A stretch of DNA of 64,000 nucleotides. Source: CAWBOY01 sp963790585. Its GTDB lineage: Bacteria > Planctomycetota > Planctomycetia > Gemmatales > Gemmataceae. Positions 21,085 to 31,043 of this stretch are shown piece after piece. The DNA lies in the NCBI GenBank assembly GCA_963790585.1, contig CAWBOY010000002.1, positions 1,426,001-1,490,000 on the forward strand, in the 5' to 3' direction. The translations under genes were made by a program, and so were the position numbers. Each line of letters opens with the position of its first letter. The stretch's first letter is position 1. The notes beneath the pieces are model-generated. The model had not been told where the DNA came from and did not search any database. It was given only the letters and a program-made list of their open reading frames with translations.

Positions 21085-24000
21085 GCCGTCAGCCGATCGA
21101 TCGTCTCGAGATGCTTCCTCCCGGCCTCGCCGCGCGCCTCGATCCCCTTTGTGACCGATTTGAGTTGGCCTGGATGGCGGGTGAAAGACCTCGGATAGAG
21201 GATTTTCTAGGCCAAGCGGCCGAGGCTGATCGGCCCGCTCTTTTGCACGAGCTACTCGCCCTCGAGCTGGATTATCGTGTGCGCAACAACGAACCAAGCA
21301 CGGCGGGCGATTTCTGCCAGCGTCTTCCGCAATATGCCGATCTCGTTGGCGAAGCCGTCGCCGCTCACTCGAGTAGCGGCCGGCTGGCTCCGAAATCGAC
21401 CAACCCGCCCGGAAGCAATAGCAACGACACCAAGATTCCAAGATCGCAGCTGGCGCCGGCGCCTTTGACGGCGGCGGGCCGCTTTCTCATTCAAGGCGAG
21501 ATCGCGCACGGCGGCATGGGAGCGGTCTTCCGAGCGCACGACCCGGTTTTGAATCGTCTCCTCGCGATCAAGGTCCTGCGCGAAGATTATCGGTCGCTGC
21601 CGGCGATGAGCCAGCGCTTCGGCGAGGAGGCGCGCCTCACAGGCCAGCTGCAGCATCCGGGAATCCCGCCTGTATTTGAAATTGGCGTCCTGAAAGATGG
21701 TCGCCCCTTCTTCGCCATGAAGCTGATTGAAGGCCGAACGTTATCGGAGCTATTCAAAGGGCGGTCCTCGCCGTCCGAAGACCTGCCGCGCTTCTTAGGC
21801 ATTTTCAAGTTGATCTGCCAGACAATGGCGTACGCCCATTCGCGCGGCGTAATGCATCGCGATCTCAAGCCGCAGAACATAATGGTCGGCGCTTTCGGTG
21901 AAGTTCAGGTCATGGATTGGGGCCTGGCGAAAGTCCGCGGCAGCGCATCACCGGAAGCGTGAAGCGAGGCGGTCCCAAGGCTCGTTGCTAGCGGCGCCGA
22001 TCTAGTTTCCCATCCGGGGCGCATGCTCGGGACCCCGGCCTACATCTCGCCGGAGCAGGCACGCGGCGAACTGGGCGCTCTGGACGAGCGCACAGATGTC
22101 TTTGGCCTCGGCGCCATCCTTTGCGTGATTCTGACGGGCGAGCCGCCCTATCGCGGCAAGAAAAGCGAAATCTGCGAGCGCGCTGAAAACGGGGACCTCG
22201 CCGATGCCCGCGCCCGGCTGACAAACTGTGGGGCCGACAATGACTTGGTTGAGCTTTGCAAATGCTGCCTAGCAGCTGCAAGAACCGATAGACCGCGCAA
22301 TGCCGGAGTGGTCGTGAAATGGGTCGACGCATATCTAGCCGGAGTGCAACAGCGTCTCCGCCAGGCGGAAGCCGAGCGCGGTCGCCGTCACGACAGCCAA
22401 AGAAGAGAGGAAAAGGCGCCGACTGACATTTGCATTAGCCGCCGTTGCTTTGGTGCTCGTCGCTCTTACAGGCGTGGGAGCGTGGTGGTATCAGTCCGAG
22501 AAAGCTGGCAGTCTGCAACGGCAGGCAAACGCCGAAGGTCGCGTAAAGGTCTCGTTGCGAGACTCGAAAGAGCTGGCTTTGCGCGCGGTGCAACTCGGCG
22601 ATCAGCCCGAGGAATGGGACCACGTGCTTTCGTTGGCTCGCGCGACGGCCGAGCAAGCACAAAAGCTCGTGGATAGCAACGATGTCAGCGATAGCCTTCA
22701 TCAAGAGCTCCAACAACTTCAAATGGAATTGGCCGACGCGAATCGGCTCCATTCTCTTCTCGTCACTTTGGAAGAGATCCATCTGCAGCTGGTCGAGGCC
22801 CCGTCGATGCGTCTGGACGGAAAAACGATGGCTCGTCGGTTCTCTCAAGCATTTAATGCCTATGGCCTCGCGATTTTGGACGCCGATCCCGCCGAGATAG
22901 CTGAGCGAATTCAGCAGAGCTCTCAGCGCGAACGACTTCGCGCTGCGCTCGCGTTCTGGGAGGCCAAGACGCCGGACGCATCGGAACGCCGCCGCCTTGC
23001 CCGGCTTCTGACATTGATCGATCCGGACGCGAACTCGCTGGACAATCGCTGGCGCAGCGCTATTGAGAGCGGAGAGACGCCTGCCATTCAGAACGTGATA
23101 AAGGAAACGATCGACCAGCGCCAACGACCTGAGAAGATCTTGTATTTGGCAATTGCTTGCTGCGATCATGGCAAGTTTTATGAGGCATTGGACCTACTGA
23201 GATTCGGAACGCAACAGTATCCAAGCGATTTTTGGATGCACTTCGAATTGGCCGCTTTATTGTTCGCTCATGAGAAACGAACTCCGCAACAACTGGATGA
23301 GGGGCTGCGACATAGCTTGGCCGCCCTGGCCATCCGGCCTCACAGCGAGCCGGCTCAGCTCAATCTGGCCGTCGCCCTAAACATTAAAGGGCTAAAAGCC
23401 GAGGCGGCGTTTGCCTATCAGCGAGCCCTGGAGGAGCACCCCCGCTCGGCGCGGACGCACACGTTCATTGGCGAGGCTCGCGTCGCGGAAAAACGCTTGG
23501 ACGAAGCCGTCAGCTCGTATCGGACAGCTATCGAATGCGATCCGAAATTTGGTTTGGCGTGGAACGGTTTAGGCGTCATTCAGCGTGGAAGAGGAGCAAT
23601 TGACGACGCCATCGTCTCGCTCAAAAAAGCGGCCGAATGTGCGCCGGAACTCGCGGAGATTCAATTTAATCTCGGGATCGCCCTGATGATGAAAGGTCAA
23701 AAAGAGGAGGCCGTTCTCGCATTCAAGCGTGCCATTGAAATCAAACCGAATTACACCAAGGCGCACAACAACCTTGGAATTGTGTTCGCCCAACAAGGTT
23801 CAAACAATGAAGCGTTCGCTTCGTATTCCAAGGCTCTCGAATGGGACCCGAATTTCGCGGATGCGAATTACAACATCGCAATAATCCACGTGATGCGAGG
23901 TAATTTAGAGGAAGGGATTCGTCATTATCAAAAAGCGATCGATGCCAGCCCTAAGTTGGCGACCGCCCATCTGCGGCTAGGAATGGTGTATCAACGGCAG

Positions 24001-24522
24001 GAACGTTTGGATGATGCGCTTCTCTGCTTTAAAAAGGCGGTCGCACTCGAGCCGGCAAACCCGACGGCTCAATACAACCTCGGCAACATTCTGCTGCTCA
24101 AGAATCGCTGGAACGAAGCTTTGCAATGCTTCGAGAAAACAGTGGCGGCCAATCCAAAACACGTAGAAGGCTACCATAAACTCGGATTGGCTTTGGCAAA
24201 GCAGAATCGCTTTGATGATGCGATCGTCAATTACAAAAAATCGCTTGCGCTGAAGCCGAATAACGCTCCTGTGTACCTCAATTTGGGGGTCGCTTATTCG
24301 AAGCAAGATCGACAGGACGATGCGATCGCCGCATTTCGCAAGGCCATTGAAATCGACGAGGATTTGCCCGAGCCGCATCTGAATCTTGGGCGCAAATTGG
24401 CAGAGCAAGGCAAGCATGAAGAAGCGGCGGCATCGCTCAAGCGCGGGATAGCCTTGCTCAAGCCGGAGGATCCGAAATTAGCCGAGTACCAACAATTGCT
24501 GAATGATCTGGACAAGAAGTAG
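21081..24522 (+). CDS. Membrane Ser/Thr protein kinase with TPR sensor domain (in-frame TGA and one frame break)
   Basis: About 1,145 residues when joined. The kinase domain spans about residues 135-420: Gly loop GEIAHGGMGAVF, Lys in AIKVL, catalytic HRDLKPQN, metal motif DWG (instead of DFG) and activation segment GTPAYISPEQARGE. One membrane helix follows (LAAVALVLVALTGVGAWW), then a coiled region, then at least ten TPR units to the end (e.g. AIEIKPNYTKAHNNLGIVF). A TGA at 21960 interrupts the same frame in a variable loop between DWG and GTPAY. The frame then breaks near 22385, between the kinase domain and the membrane helix. Both are probably errors, but a truncated kinase cannot be excluded. 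Coupled to the sigma factor upstream. Confidence 0.8.
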
Positions 24523-24724
24523 CCGGGACCAGCCCGGAATAACGTCCTTCGATTACGCACGATGCACGGCGACCAACCGGGTCACGGTTCGTCGGGCGTC
24601 AGGCCGTGATTCGAACGACTAATGGGCTTAGATCACACTCGCAATTCAATGCTGAGCCGCAAATCTCGAAATCGCCGTCGATGCGACTCGTAGCAAGAGC
24701 AAGGTTTGTAGGCGGACGAGCGGA
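24523..24724. other. Intergenic, no clear feature
   Basis: Region between the kinase/TPR stop and the 31-residue peptide gene. A plus-strand open frame from 24606 has no family resemblance, and its second half runs antisense to that peptide. Confidence 0.4.
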
Positions 24725-24820
24725 TCACTTGCCCTCTTCACTATTCATTTTGATGATTGCCACGATGACGCCGACGAACACGACGGCGGAAATAGCAATA
24801 ATCACAGTCATGTCGCTCAT
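24725..24820 (-). CDS. Small single-helix membrane peptide (31 residues)
   Basis: ATG at 24820, TGA ending at 24725. The product is MSDMTVIIAISAVVFVGVIV, then AIIKMNSEEGK: one hydrophobic helix covering about residues 5-23 with a short charged tail. A textbook ribosome binding site, GGAGGAGCT, ends two bases before the ATG and is the strongest in this part of the window. It stands alone between the kinase/TPR gene and the IS element. Such peptides often modulate membrane complexes, but nothing here indicates a partner. Confidence 0.6.
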   Translation of the reverse strand: MSDMTVIIAISAVVFVGVIVAIIKMNSEEGK

Positions 24821-24924
24821 AGAGCTCCTCCAGGCTACGGGTCGACTTCGTTGTACGACAGGGGCGGCGTTGCGACATTGAAACGTCGCCGCTATCGCGA
24901 CAAGTCCTAGAAATCCTATCTAAT

Positions 24925-26972
24925 TAGCCCAAGTTAGACACTTTGTCGGTCGTTTTGGTTTTTTCGACCCCAAAATCGAACGTAAGTCCTGTAACCACAA
25001 GGAATCGATCCGCCAATCCCGATGTAGTGAAGACCTACCTCGTTGACAGGTCCTCTCCCCTTGTGCGATTTTGGTCACGATGTCGAATCGTGCCCGGAGA
25101 CGCACATGTTTCTCAGACGCTTCGAGCGACACAAGAACGGCAAGCCGCACACTTACTGGGCCTTGGCCGAGTCGTACCGAACGGCCAAAGGATCGCGTCA
25201 ACGCATCGTGGCCTATTTGGGTGAGTTGGACGGCACCGAGCAGGACGGCTGGACCCAACTGTGTTCGCATCTCAACGGCGAAGCGAACCAACGAAGGCCG
25301 CAACCCACCCTGTTCGATCCGCCCTGTTGCGATACCCCACGCGATGATGAGCCCGTGCTGGTCAAACTCAGCAGCATTCGGCTCGAGCGGCCTCGTGATT
25401 TTGGTGATGTCTGGTTGGCTCGGGGTCTGTGGCGGATGCTGGGCCTCGATGAGTTGTTGGAAGAGAAGATCGAGTCCGGACGCGAAGAAGTGTCGTGGGC
25501 TACGGTGGCTTGCATCCTTACCATCGCGCGTTTCTGCGAACCCTCGAGTGAGTTGCATATTGCCGACACCTGGTATCGGCGAACAGCGTTGGATGAATTG
25601 CTGGGCGTCACATGCGAACAAGTGCATACGAATCGCTTGTATAAGGGACACGATCATCTCTTGCCGCACAAGGAAACGCTGGAAAAGCATCTGCGGCAAC
25701 GCCTGGGCGAGCTGTTTGCCTTGAAATGTGATTTGCTCCTCTACGACGTGACCAGCACCTATTTCGAAGGAGACATGGAAGGCTGCCCGATGGCCAAGCT
25801 CGGCTACTCGCGCGATTCGCGGGGCGACCGGCCGCAAGTATGCATCGGATTGGTAGTCACGGAAGACGGCTTTCCGCTCGGCTATGAGGTCTTTGCCGGC
25901 AACACGCATGACAGCAAAACAGTGCAGCAGATGATCGAGTCGATGGAGCGGAAACATGGCAGCTTGAATCGAGTGTGGATGATGGATCGCGGCATGGTCA
26001 GTGAAGCGAATCTGAAGTTCCTGCGGGAGCGTGGCGGGAAGTACATTGTGGGCACTCCCAAGCAGATGCTGCGGCAGTTCGAACAACACATCAATGCGGA
26101 TGATTGGACAACGGTGCAGGAGGGTGTTGAAGTAAAACTGGTGCCGGGGCCGGAGGGTCAAGAGACGTTTATCCTGGCCCGCAGTGCCGATCGCCGCCTC
26201 AAGGAGCAGGCGATGCATGAGAAGTTCACGGCGAGAATGGAGGCCGGATTACAGAAGATGCAGGCCGCGGCGGAAGCGGGGCGATTGAAGGATGAAGCCA
26301 TCGCGGGCGAGCGACTGGGCCGGCTGAAAGAGCGGAACTGGCGTGCATCGCATGCCTTTGAGGTGACGATCAAGAAGTTGACGCAGCCCCGAGGCAAAGC
26401 CCATCTCGAAATCACCTGGCGACGCAATGAGAAATTCGGCGACTGGTCGAAATTGAGCGACGGTTGCTACTTGCTCCGCAGTAACCTGACAGATGTGGAT
26501 GCAGCGACTTTGTGGAAGCGTTATATCCAACTGACGGAAGCCGAATGGGCCTTTCGCATCACGAAGGACGAATTGGCGATCCGCCCGATCTGGCACCAGA
26601 AAGAAGACCGCGTCAAGGCCCACATTTTGGTGTGCTTTTTGGCGTATGCGATGTGGAAGACCCTGGCGGGGTGGATGAAGAACGCAGGCCTAGGTAACGC
26701 GCCACGCACGCTAATCGAGGAAATGGCGAAGCTCAAATGCGGGGACATAACGCTCAATGCCCAGTCTCCGGGTAGCGGGCAAAAGAGAAAGATTACCTTG
26801 CGCTGCGTGACGGAGCCGGACGAATCACAAAGCGTGCTGTTGAACCGCCTGGGTCTGACCCTTCCCCGCCGCCTTCGGCGAGTCGATGAAGCGATTCAAA
26901 TGTAGTGAAATAAACCCCCTCAAATTGAACGCAAGTCCTTTGCCCAGAACAAAAAGTGTCTAACTTGGGTTA
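24925..26972 (+). mobile_element. Intact IS1634-like insertion sequence
   Basis: About 2,050 bp bounded by imperfect terminal inverted repeats, TAGCCCAAGTTAGACACTTT on the left (24925) and its complement beginning TAACCCAAG on the right (ending 26972). A single transposase gene fills the inside. I see no convincing target duplication in the flanks (TCTAAT left, GCTCGA right), so it may be old or one end may be rearranged. It lies between the two sigma/kinase modules. Confidence 0.8.
25106..26905 (+). CDS. IS1634-family transposase
   Basis: DDE transposase of 599 residues. The start at ATG 25106 (MFLRRFERHKNGKPHTYWAL) follows GGAG by six bases; a longer frame to 25043 lacks such a site. Probable catalytic acids lie in LLLYDVTSTYFEG (about residue 215), VWMMDRGMVSEANL (about 290) and the C-terminal EAEWAFRITKDELAIRPIWH helix (Glu). 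A Lys/Glu/Ala-rich helical insertion (about residues 360-420) separates the last two. The reading frame is complete with no break, in contrast to nearby host genes. Likely active or recently so. Confidence 0.88.
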   Translation: MFLRRFERHKNGKPHTYWALAESYRTAKGSRQRIVAYLGELDGTEQDGWTQLCSHLNGEANQRRPQPTLFDPPCCDTPRDDEPVLVKLSSIRLERPRDFGDVWLARGLWRMLGLDELLEEKIESGREEVSWATVACILTIARFCEPSSELHIADTWYRRTALDELLGVTCEQVHTNRLYKGHDHLLPHKETLEKHLRQRLGELFALKCDLLLYDVTSTYFEGDMEGCPMAKLGYSRDSRGDRPQVCIGLVVTEDGFPLGYEVFAGNTHDSKTVQQMIESMERKHGSLNRVWMMDRGMVSEANLKFLRERGGKYIVGTPKQMLRQFEQHINADDWTTVQEGVEVKLVPGPEGQETFILARSADRRLKEQAMHEKFTARMEAGLQKMQAAAEAGRLKDEAIAGERLGRLKERNWRASHAFEVTIKKLTQPRGKAHLEITWRRNEKFGDWSKLSDGCYLLRSNLTDVDAATLWKRYIQLTEAEWAFRITKDELAIRPIWHQKEDRVKAHILVCFLAYAMWKTLAGWMKNAGLGNAPRTLIEEMAKLKCGDITLNAQSPGSGQKRKITLRCVTEPDESQSVLLNRLGLTLPRRLRRVDEAIQM

Positions 26973-27275
26973 GCTCGACGCTAACCAGACAAAACTCCTC
27001 TATTTATAGGAATGCCCATCGCCGCCAGGAAGCTGCCAAAATTCTTGCTGGTGTTCGATAACCAAACGTCGGATAGCACCAAGGCTGGATGTCAAGCGTA
27101 ATACGGAGGGAAGTTCTTGGCCGCCTCACGAGCTATATGGTAAAACGGAGGCGCGTTGCCACTTGAAGGCGGGCTGCCGTTGGCAGCTGCAAAAAAGAGA
27201 ATGCGGCAAACTCCATTGCGTGTTGCTCGCGCCCCAGCCCAGTGGCGTTCCGGGCAGATCCGAGGAGGGCTCGTC
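26973..27275. other. Intergenic between IS and second sigma operon
   Basis: About 300 bases. The sigma-factor frame stays open upstream to 27156, but that text (LAAAKKRMRQTPLRVARA) is not sigma-like. The rest shows no RNA gene or clear promoter. Confidence 0.4.
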
Positions 27276-27881
27276 GTGGGAGCGCAGGAACGACCGGATT
27301 CGCAGACCCATCTCTTGCTTGCCTGCCTTGATCGGATGCGCGGCGGCGACGCGGCGGCTCGTAACGAACTCTTTCGCCACTTCGGCAATCGCCTTGAACA
27401 CTTGACACGAAAAATGTTGCGTGGCTTTCCCGGCGTCCGCCGTTGGGCCGGGACCGATGACGTGTTACAGAACGCGGCGCTTCGCCTTCTCAAAGCCTTG
27501 GAGCAGGTTCAGCCGGTCAACACGCGCGAATTCCTTGCATTGAGCGCTCGCCAGATACGCCGAGAATTGCTTGACCTGACGCGGCATTATTACGGGCCTG
27601 AAGGCCTCGGCGCCCATCACGATAGCGGCGCCAACGCACCTGAGCCGGCCAACCAATCACTCGAGCCCAGCGCCATCATGGCCTGGTTTGAGTTTCACGA
27701 ACGGATTCAGACGCTGAAGCACGACGAGCGTGAGTTGGTTGATATGCTCTATTATCAAGGACTGACACAAGTCGAAGCGGCGATCGTCTTACAGGTGTCA
27801 GTCCGCACGCTACAGCGGCGCTGGCAGGCATTGCTGGTTAAGCTCCATGATATGCTCCGCGACCAATGGCCGAGGGGGTGA
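27276..27881 (+). CDS. RNA polymerase sigma factor of the ECF type, second module
   Basis: 201 residues from GTG 27276, chosen because GAGGAGGG lies six bases upstream and the family starts near SQTHLLLACLDRMRGGDAAA. Region 2 contains RNELFRHFGNRLEHLTRKML and WAGTDDVLQNAALRLLKAL. Region 4 is a helix-turn-helix (LTQVEAAIVLQVSVRTLQRR). It is more distant from the 20.5-kb sigma factor than typical paralogues. Its TGA ends three bases before the GTG of the following kinase gene, so they form an operon. Confidence 0.83.
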   Translation: MGAQERPDSQTHLLLACLDRMRGGDAAARNELFRHFGNRLEHLTRKMLRGFPGVRRWAGTDDVLQNAALRLLKALEQVQPVNTREFLALSARQIRRELLDLTRHYYGPEGLGAHHDSGANAPEPANQSLEPSAIMAWFEFHERIQTLKHDERELVDMLYYQGLTQVEAAIVLQVSVRTLQRRWQALLVKLHDMLRDQWPRG

Positions 27882-27884
27882 GCC

Positions 27885-29573
27885 GTGAACGACGAACTGG
27901 ACCGTGACGAGGTCTTGGCCGAACACTTATTGCGTTGGCAAGATTTGCGCCAAACAGGCGGCTCGGCGCTGGCATATCAACTGACACTCGACACCCCTTA
28001 TTTGCTCCCCGAGCTACACCGACGCATCGCGGCCATTGAAGCGATGGAAGGGTTGCTGGGACTCGAAGTCGAGAACGCATCGCTCGGTGCTAGTCCCGTT
28101 GCTTTCTCACTATCCGAACGGCTACCTGTTTCAGACGAGCCGACGCTATCGCGCGACATATTGCCTACAATTGCCAATTACGAGATCTCAAAAATCATCG
28201 GCTTCGGCGGTATGGGAGTCGTCTACCTCGCGCGGCATCTGGCGTTGAATCGCCTGGTCGCCCTCAAGATGATTGGCGGCACCGCTAACACGAGCCCAGA
28301 CCAGAAAGCGCGTTTCCTGAACGAGGCCAAACTGGTCGCGCAATTGAACCATCCCAATATCGTGCCCATTTACGAAATTGGCGAAGACGAGGGCGTGCCT
28401 TTTTTCGCAATGGAATACGTTGCCGGTGACACTCTTGCCAAAAAGCTGGCCGGTTCCGCTTTAATGGACAGCCTCTCTTCTGCCTCCTTGGTCAAAACTT
28501 TGGCAACCGCGATGGACCATGCCCATAAACGCGGGATCCTGCATCGCGATCTGAAACCAGGGAACATTCTCCTCGGATCGACGGAGGGAATTGTGCCAAG
28601 CACAGAGACAATCATTCCCAAAATCACCGACTTCGGCTTGGGTCGCCTTGTCGATCCGCCGACGTCGCAAACGTTGACGGGCGCGATTCTTGGAACACCT
28701 AGTTACATGGCCCCGGAACAAGCCTCAGGTCAAACGAGCAAAATCGGTGTGACAACGGATGTCTATGCTTTAGGTGCGATTCTTTACGAGTGTCTTTCGG
28801 GCGTTCCGCCGTTTCGCGGACCGACGGTGTTTGACACTCTAATTAGAGTCCGCACGCAAGAACCAGTGTCGCTCAACGGCGTGCCTCGCGATTTGGAAAT
28901 AATCTGTCTCAAATGTCTCGAAAAGCAACCGGCAAAGCGCTACGCCACCGCTGGCGCACTTGCGGACGACCTGCAGCGCTATCTGGACGGCAAGCCCATT
29001 TTGGCCCGGCCCATTTCGTCTCTGGAGAAAGCTCGCAAATGGGTGTGGCGCAAGCCCACCCTGGCAGCGCTGATCTCTGTCAGCTTTTTGAGCGTCGTTG
29101 CCCTCGCCGCGATCCTGATTTCATACAGCGCCGTTCTAAAGACCGAACGTGATGATGCGATTAACGCAAAGAAATATGCGGAAAAAGAACGCGACCGCGC
29201 CGATGAGCAGCGCCGCCGCGCGCAGGAACTGGTGCGTCATTCGATCGATCTATTGTGTCGCACTACCAACGACATCGACGCGGGCCGGCAGAGCAAAGAG
29301 TATGAAGGCACAGCCGTCGCCCTATTTTTTGCGATGGCGTGCGCCTATGCGGACATCGCCGACGGCTATGCTCACGACACGAAGATGGCCGTTGAGGACC
29401 GCAAGGCGCTCGTGGAGGGTTATGATCGAACGGCGTTTGAGCTGCTCAAGATGGCGGATAAGCATAACTATTATCGCGGCGCCACGGCGCGGAAGAAACT
29501 GGAAACCGAGCCGCGCTTACAGCGAATTCGAGAATTGCCGGAGTTTGGGGTGTGGTTGAAGAGCGTGCGCTAA
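27885..29573 (+). CDS. Membrane Ser/Thr protein kinase, second module
   Basis: 562 residues, intact. The kinase domain covers about residues 100-370: Gly loop IIGFGGMGVVY, Lys in VALKMI, HRDLKPGN, canonical DFG (ITDFGLGR), GTPSYMAPEQASG. One membrane helix follows (LAALISVSFLSVVALAAILI, about 395-415), then a Lys/Arg/Glu coiled coil, then a short C-terminal domain of about 110 residues with no TPR signature. GTG start after a G-rich stretch within the sigma stop. Compared with the 21-kb kinase it lacks the large sensor part. Likely signals from the envelope to the partner sigma factor (inference). Confidence 0.88.
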   Translation: MNDELDRDEVLAEHLLRWQDLRQTGGSALAYQLTLDTPYLLPELHRRIAAIEAMEGLLGLEVENASLGASPVAFSLSERLPVSDEPTLSRDILPTIANYEISKIIGFGGMGVVYLARHLALNRLVALKMIGGTANTSPDQKARFLNEAKLVAQLNHPNIVPIYEIGEDEGVPFFAMEYVAGDTLAKKLAGSALMDSLSSASLVKTLATAMDHAHKRGILHRDLKPGNILLGSTEGIVPSTETIIPKITDFGLGRLVDPPTSQTLTGAILGTPSYMAPEQASGQTSKIGVTTDVYALGAILYECLSGVPPFRGPTVFDTLIRVRTQEPVSLNGVPRDLEIICLKCLEKQPAKRYATAGALADDLQRYLDGKPILARPISSLEKARKWVWRKPTLAALISVSFLSVVALAAILISYSAVLKTERDDAINAKKYAEKERDRADEQRRRAQELVRHSIDLLCRTTNDIDAGRQSKEYEGTAVALFFAMACAYADIADGYAHDTKMAVEDRKALVEGYDRTAFELLKMADKHNYYRGATARKKLETEPRLQRIRELPEFGVWLKSVR

Positions 29574-29584
29574 CGCACTTGCTC

Positions 29585-29654
29585 TTTTATATAGCCGCCG
29601 GCTCGCCGACGGCGCCCCTGTTTGGACCGCCCGCAAGCCGGCGGCTATATAAAA
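29585..29654. terminator. Convergent terminator hairpin
   Basis: Perfect 19-bp arms, TTTTATATAGCCGCCGGCT (29585-29603) and its complement (29636-29654), between the stops of the kinase (29573) and the oxidoreductase (29682, minus strand). The T/A-rich outer ends give a U-run on either transcript. A second small stem, GTGCG-CTAA-CGCAC, spans the kinase stop codon. Confidence 0.75.
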
Positions 29655-29681
29655 ACATTGTTATGCGGCCCGTATTTTTTC

Positions 29682-30938
29682 TTACCCCCGCCCAGGAACT
29701 GGCACCGGCGCAACGCTCAGCGGCCCCCACTCGTATTTCGGCGGACTAAGATCTTCCTTGGAGTTTACGACCTGTTCCCACGTGACGCGCTTGCCCGTGT
29801 AGGTCGCCGTGCGACCCATGATCGCCATCAGCGTGCTATTGGCGATAAAAGCCAAGTCGTTGACTACTCTTCCGGCGACAGGGCGGCGAAAAGCTCATCG
29901 TGTTCGACCTGATACATGGAGGGTTCCGGTCCCTGGTATTTCCATTTCTTCGACTCGCCGGTGATCGTGTGTTTCATCAGCTGGGCGCTGCCCTTGGTGC
30001 CAATCAGATGGTCGGACACGTCGTTGGCGCAACGCTCCCATTGCCGACAATACGAGAACAACTTGACCCCGTTGGCGAACTCAAAGACGACGGAGTGATG
30101 ATCGAAGATGTTGCCGAAATCGGGCGAGGTTCGCTGGGTCCGCCCGCCGGCACCAACCGCGGCGATCGGCGTCTGATTGTGGAGAGCCCAAGAGGCTTTG
30201 TCGAGGTTATGAACGTGTTGCTCGACGATATGATCGCCTGACAGCCAAACGAAGTAGTACCAATTGCGCATTTGCCATTCCATGTCGCTCCAACCCGGTT
30301 TGCGATTGTAATGCCAGATGCCGCCGGTGTTGTAATTGGCCTGAATGACGAGAATGTCCCCAATTGCGCCGTCGTGGATCCGTTTTATCGTCTCGCGCTT
30401 GGGAAGATCGTAGCGATAGCAAAAGCCCGACATCAGCGACAGGCCTTTCTTGGTCGCTTCCCGGGCTGATTCGAGGACCGACGCGACACCCTTGGCATCG
30501 ACGGCAACGGGTTTCTCGCAGAAGCAATGCTTGCCCTTTTCCACTGCATATTTGAGGTGCGCCGGTCTAAAGTGGGGCGGGGTGGTCAAAATCACGACGT
30601 CAACGCCGCTATCGATCACTTGTTTATACGCATCAAACCCGACAAAGGACGTCTCTTTCGTGACCGCGACGCGCTCGGGGTACAGCTTCTTTAGTTCCTC
30701 CAGGCTCGACTCGAGGCGGTCGCTGAAGGCGTCGCCCATCGCGGTCACTTTGACATTTGGATCAGCGGTGAGGGCGTTGTTCGCCGCTCCCGTGCCCCGG
30801 CCGCCGCAGCCGATCAGGCCGATTTTCAAAGTTGAGTCGCCAGCGACGTGCCGCTCGGCCAACGACAGCAGCGCCGGCGAGACTGCCGGTCGCTACGGCT
30901 GCGGTTTTCAAGAAGCCTCGGCGTGTGTTCGCGTGCAT
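29682..30938 (-). CDS. Tat-exported Gfo/Idh/MocA-family oxidoreductase (two frame breaks)
   Basis: NAD(P)-dependent sugar-type oxidoreductase with a twin-arginine signal (NTRRGFLKTAAVATGSLAG), so probably folded with cofactor and exported. The Rossmann motif is IGLIGCGGRGTGAANN and the catalytic-Lys motif is EKPVAVD. The C-terminal sheet has IGTKGSAQLMKHTITG. The signal peptide and catalytic part are in different frames, joined near 30880. A second break near 29880 links HDELFAAL to VVNDLAFIANSTLMAIMGR and a tail ending PVPGRG at 29682. With both joins the length (about 418) and both ends match the exported subfamily common in planctomycetes. Substrate unknown. Confidence 0.85.
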
Positions 30939-30960
30939 AGGATAATTTCCCTTCACTCCG

Positions 30961-31036
30961 TTTCGCCGCGAGCCGATAGGCGATCGCTATTCGATTACTC
31001 TATCCCACAGTGCGCGGCTCGCGCCTTCCGGCTAAA
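30961..31036. repeat. Degenerate GCCGCGAGCC-family repeat
   Basis: Left arm TTTCGCCGCGAGCCGATAGG (30961) and a weak right arm ending GCGCGGCTCGCG...GGCTAAACG (about 31011-31036). The pairing is interrupted, unlike the perfect copy at 12687. It lies between tdh (stop 31044, minus) and the oxidoreductase start (30938). Confidence 0.6.
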
Positions 31037-31043
31037 CGTGGAA

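Noticed and set aside
24606..24881. 91-residue plus-strand frame
   Set aside because: Text has no resemblance to any family, and the opposite strand has a peptide with a far better start site.
24919..26978. Target duplication of the IS1634-like element
   Set aside because: Flanking bases (TCTAAT and GCTCGA) do not match at any tested length.
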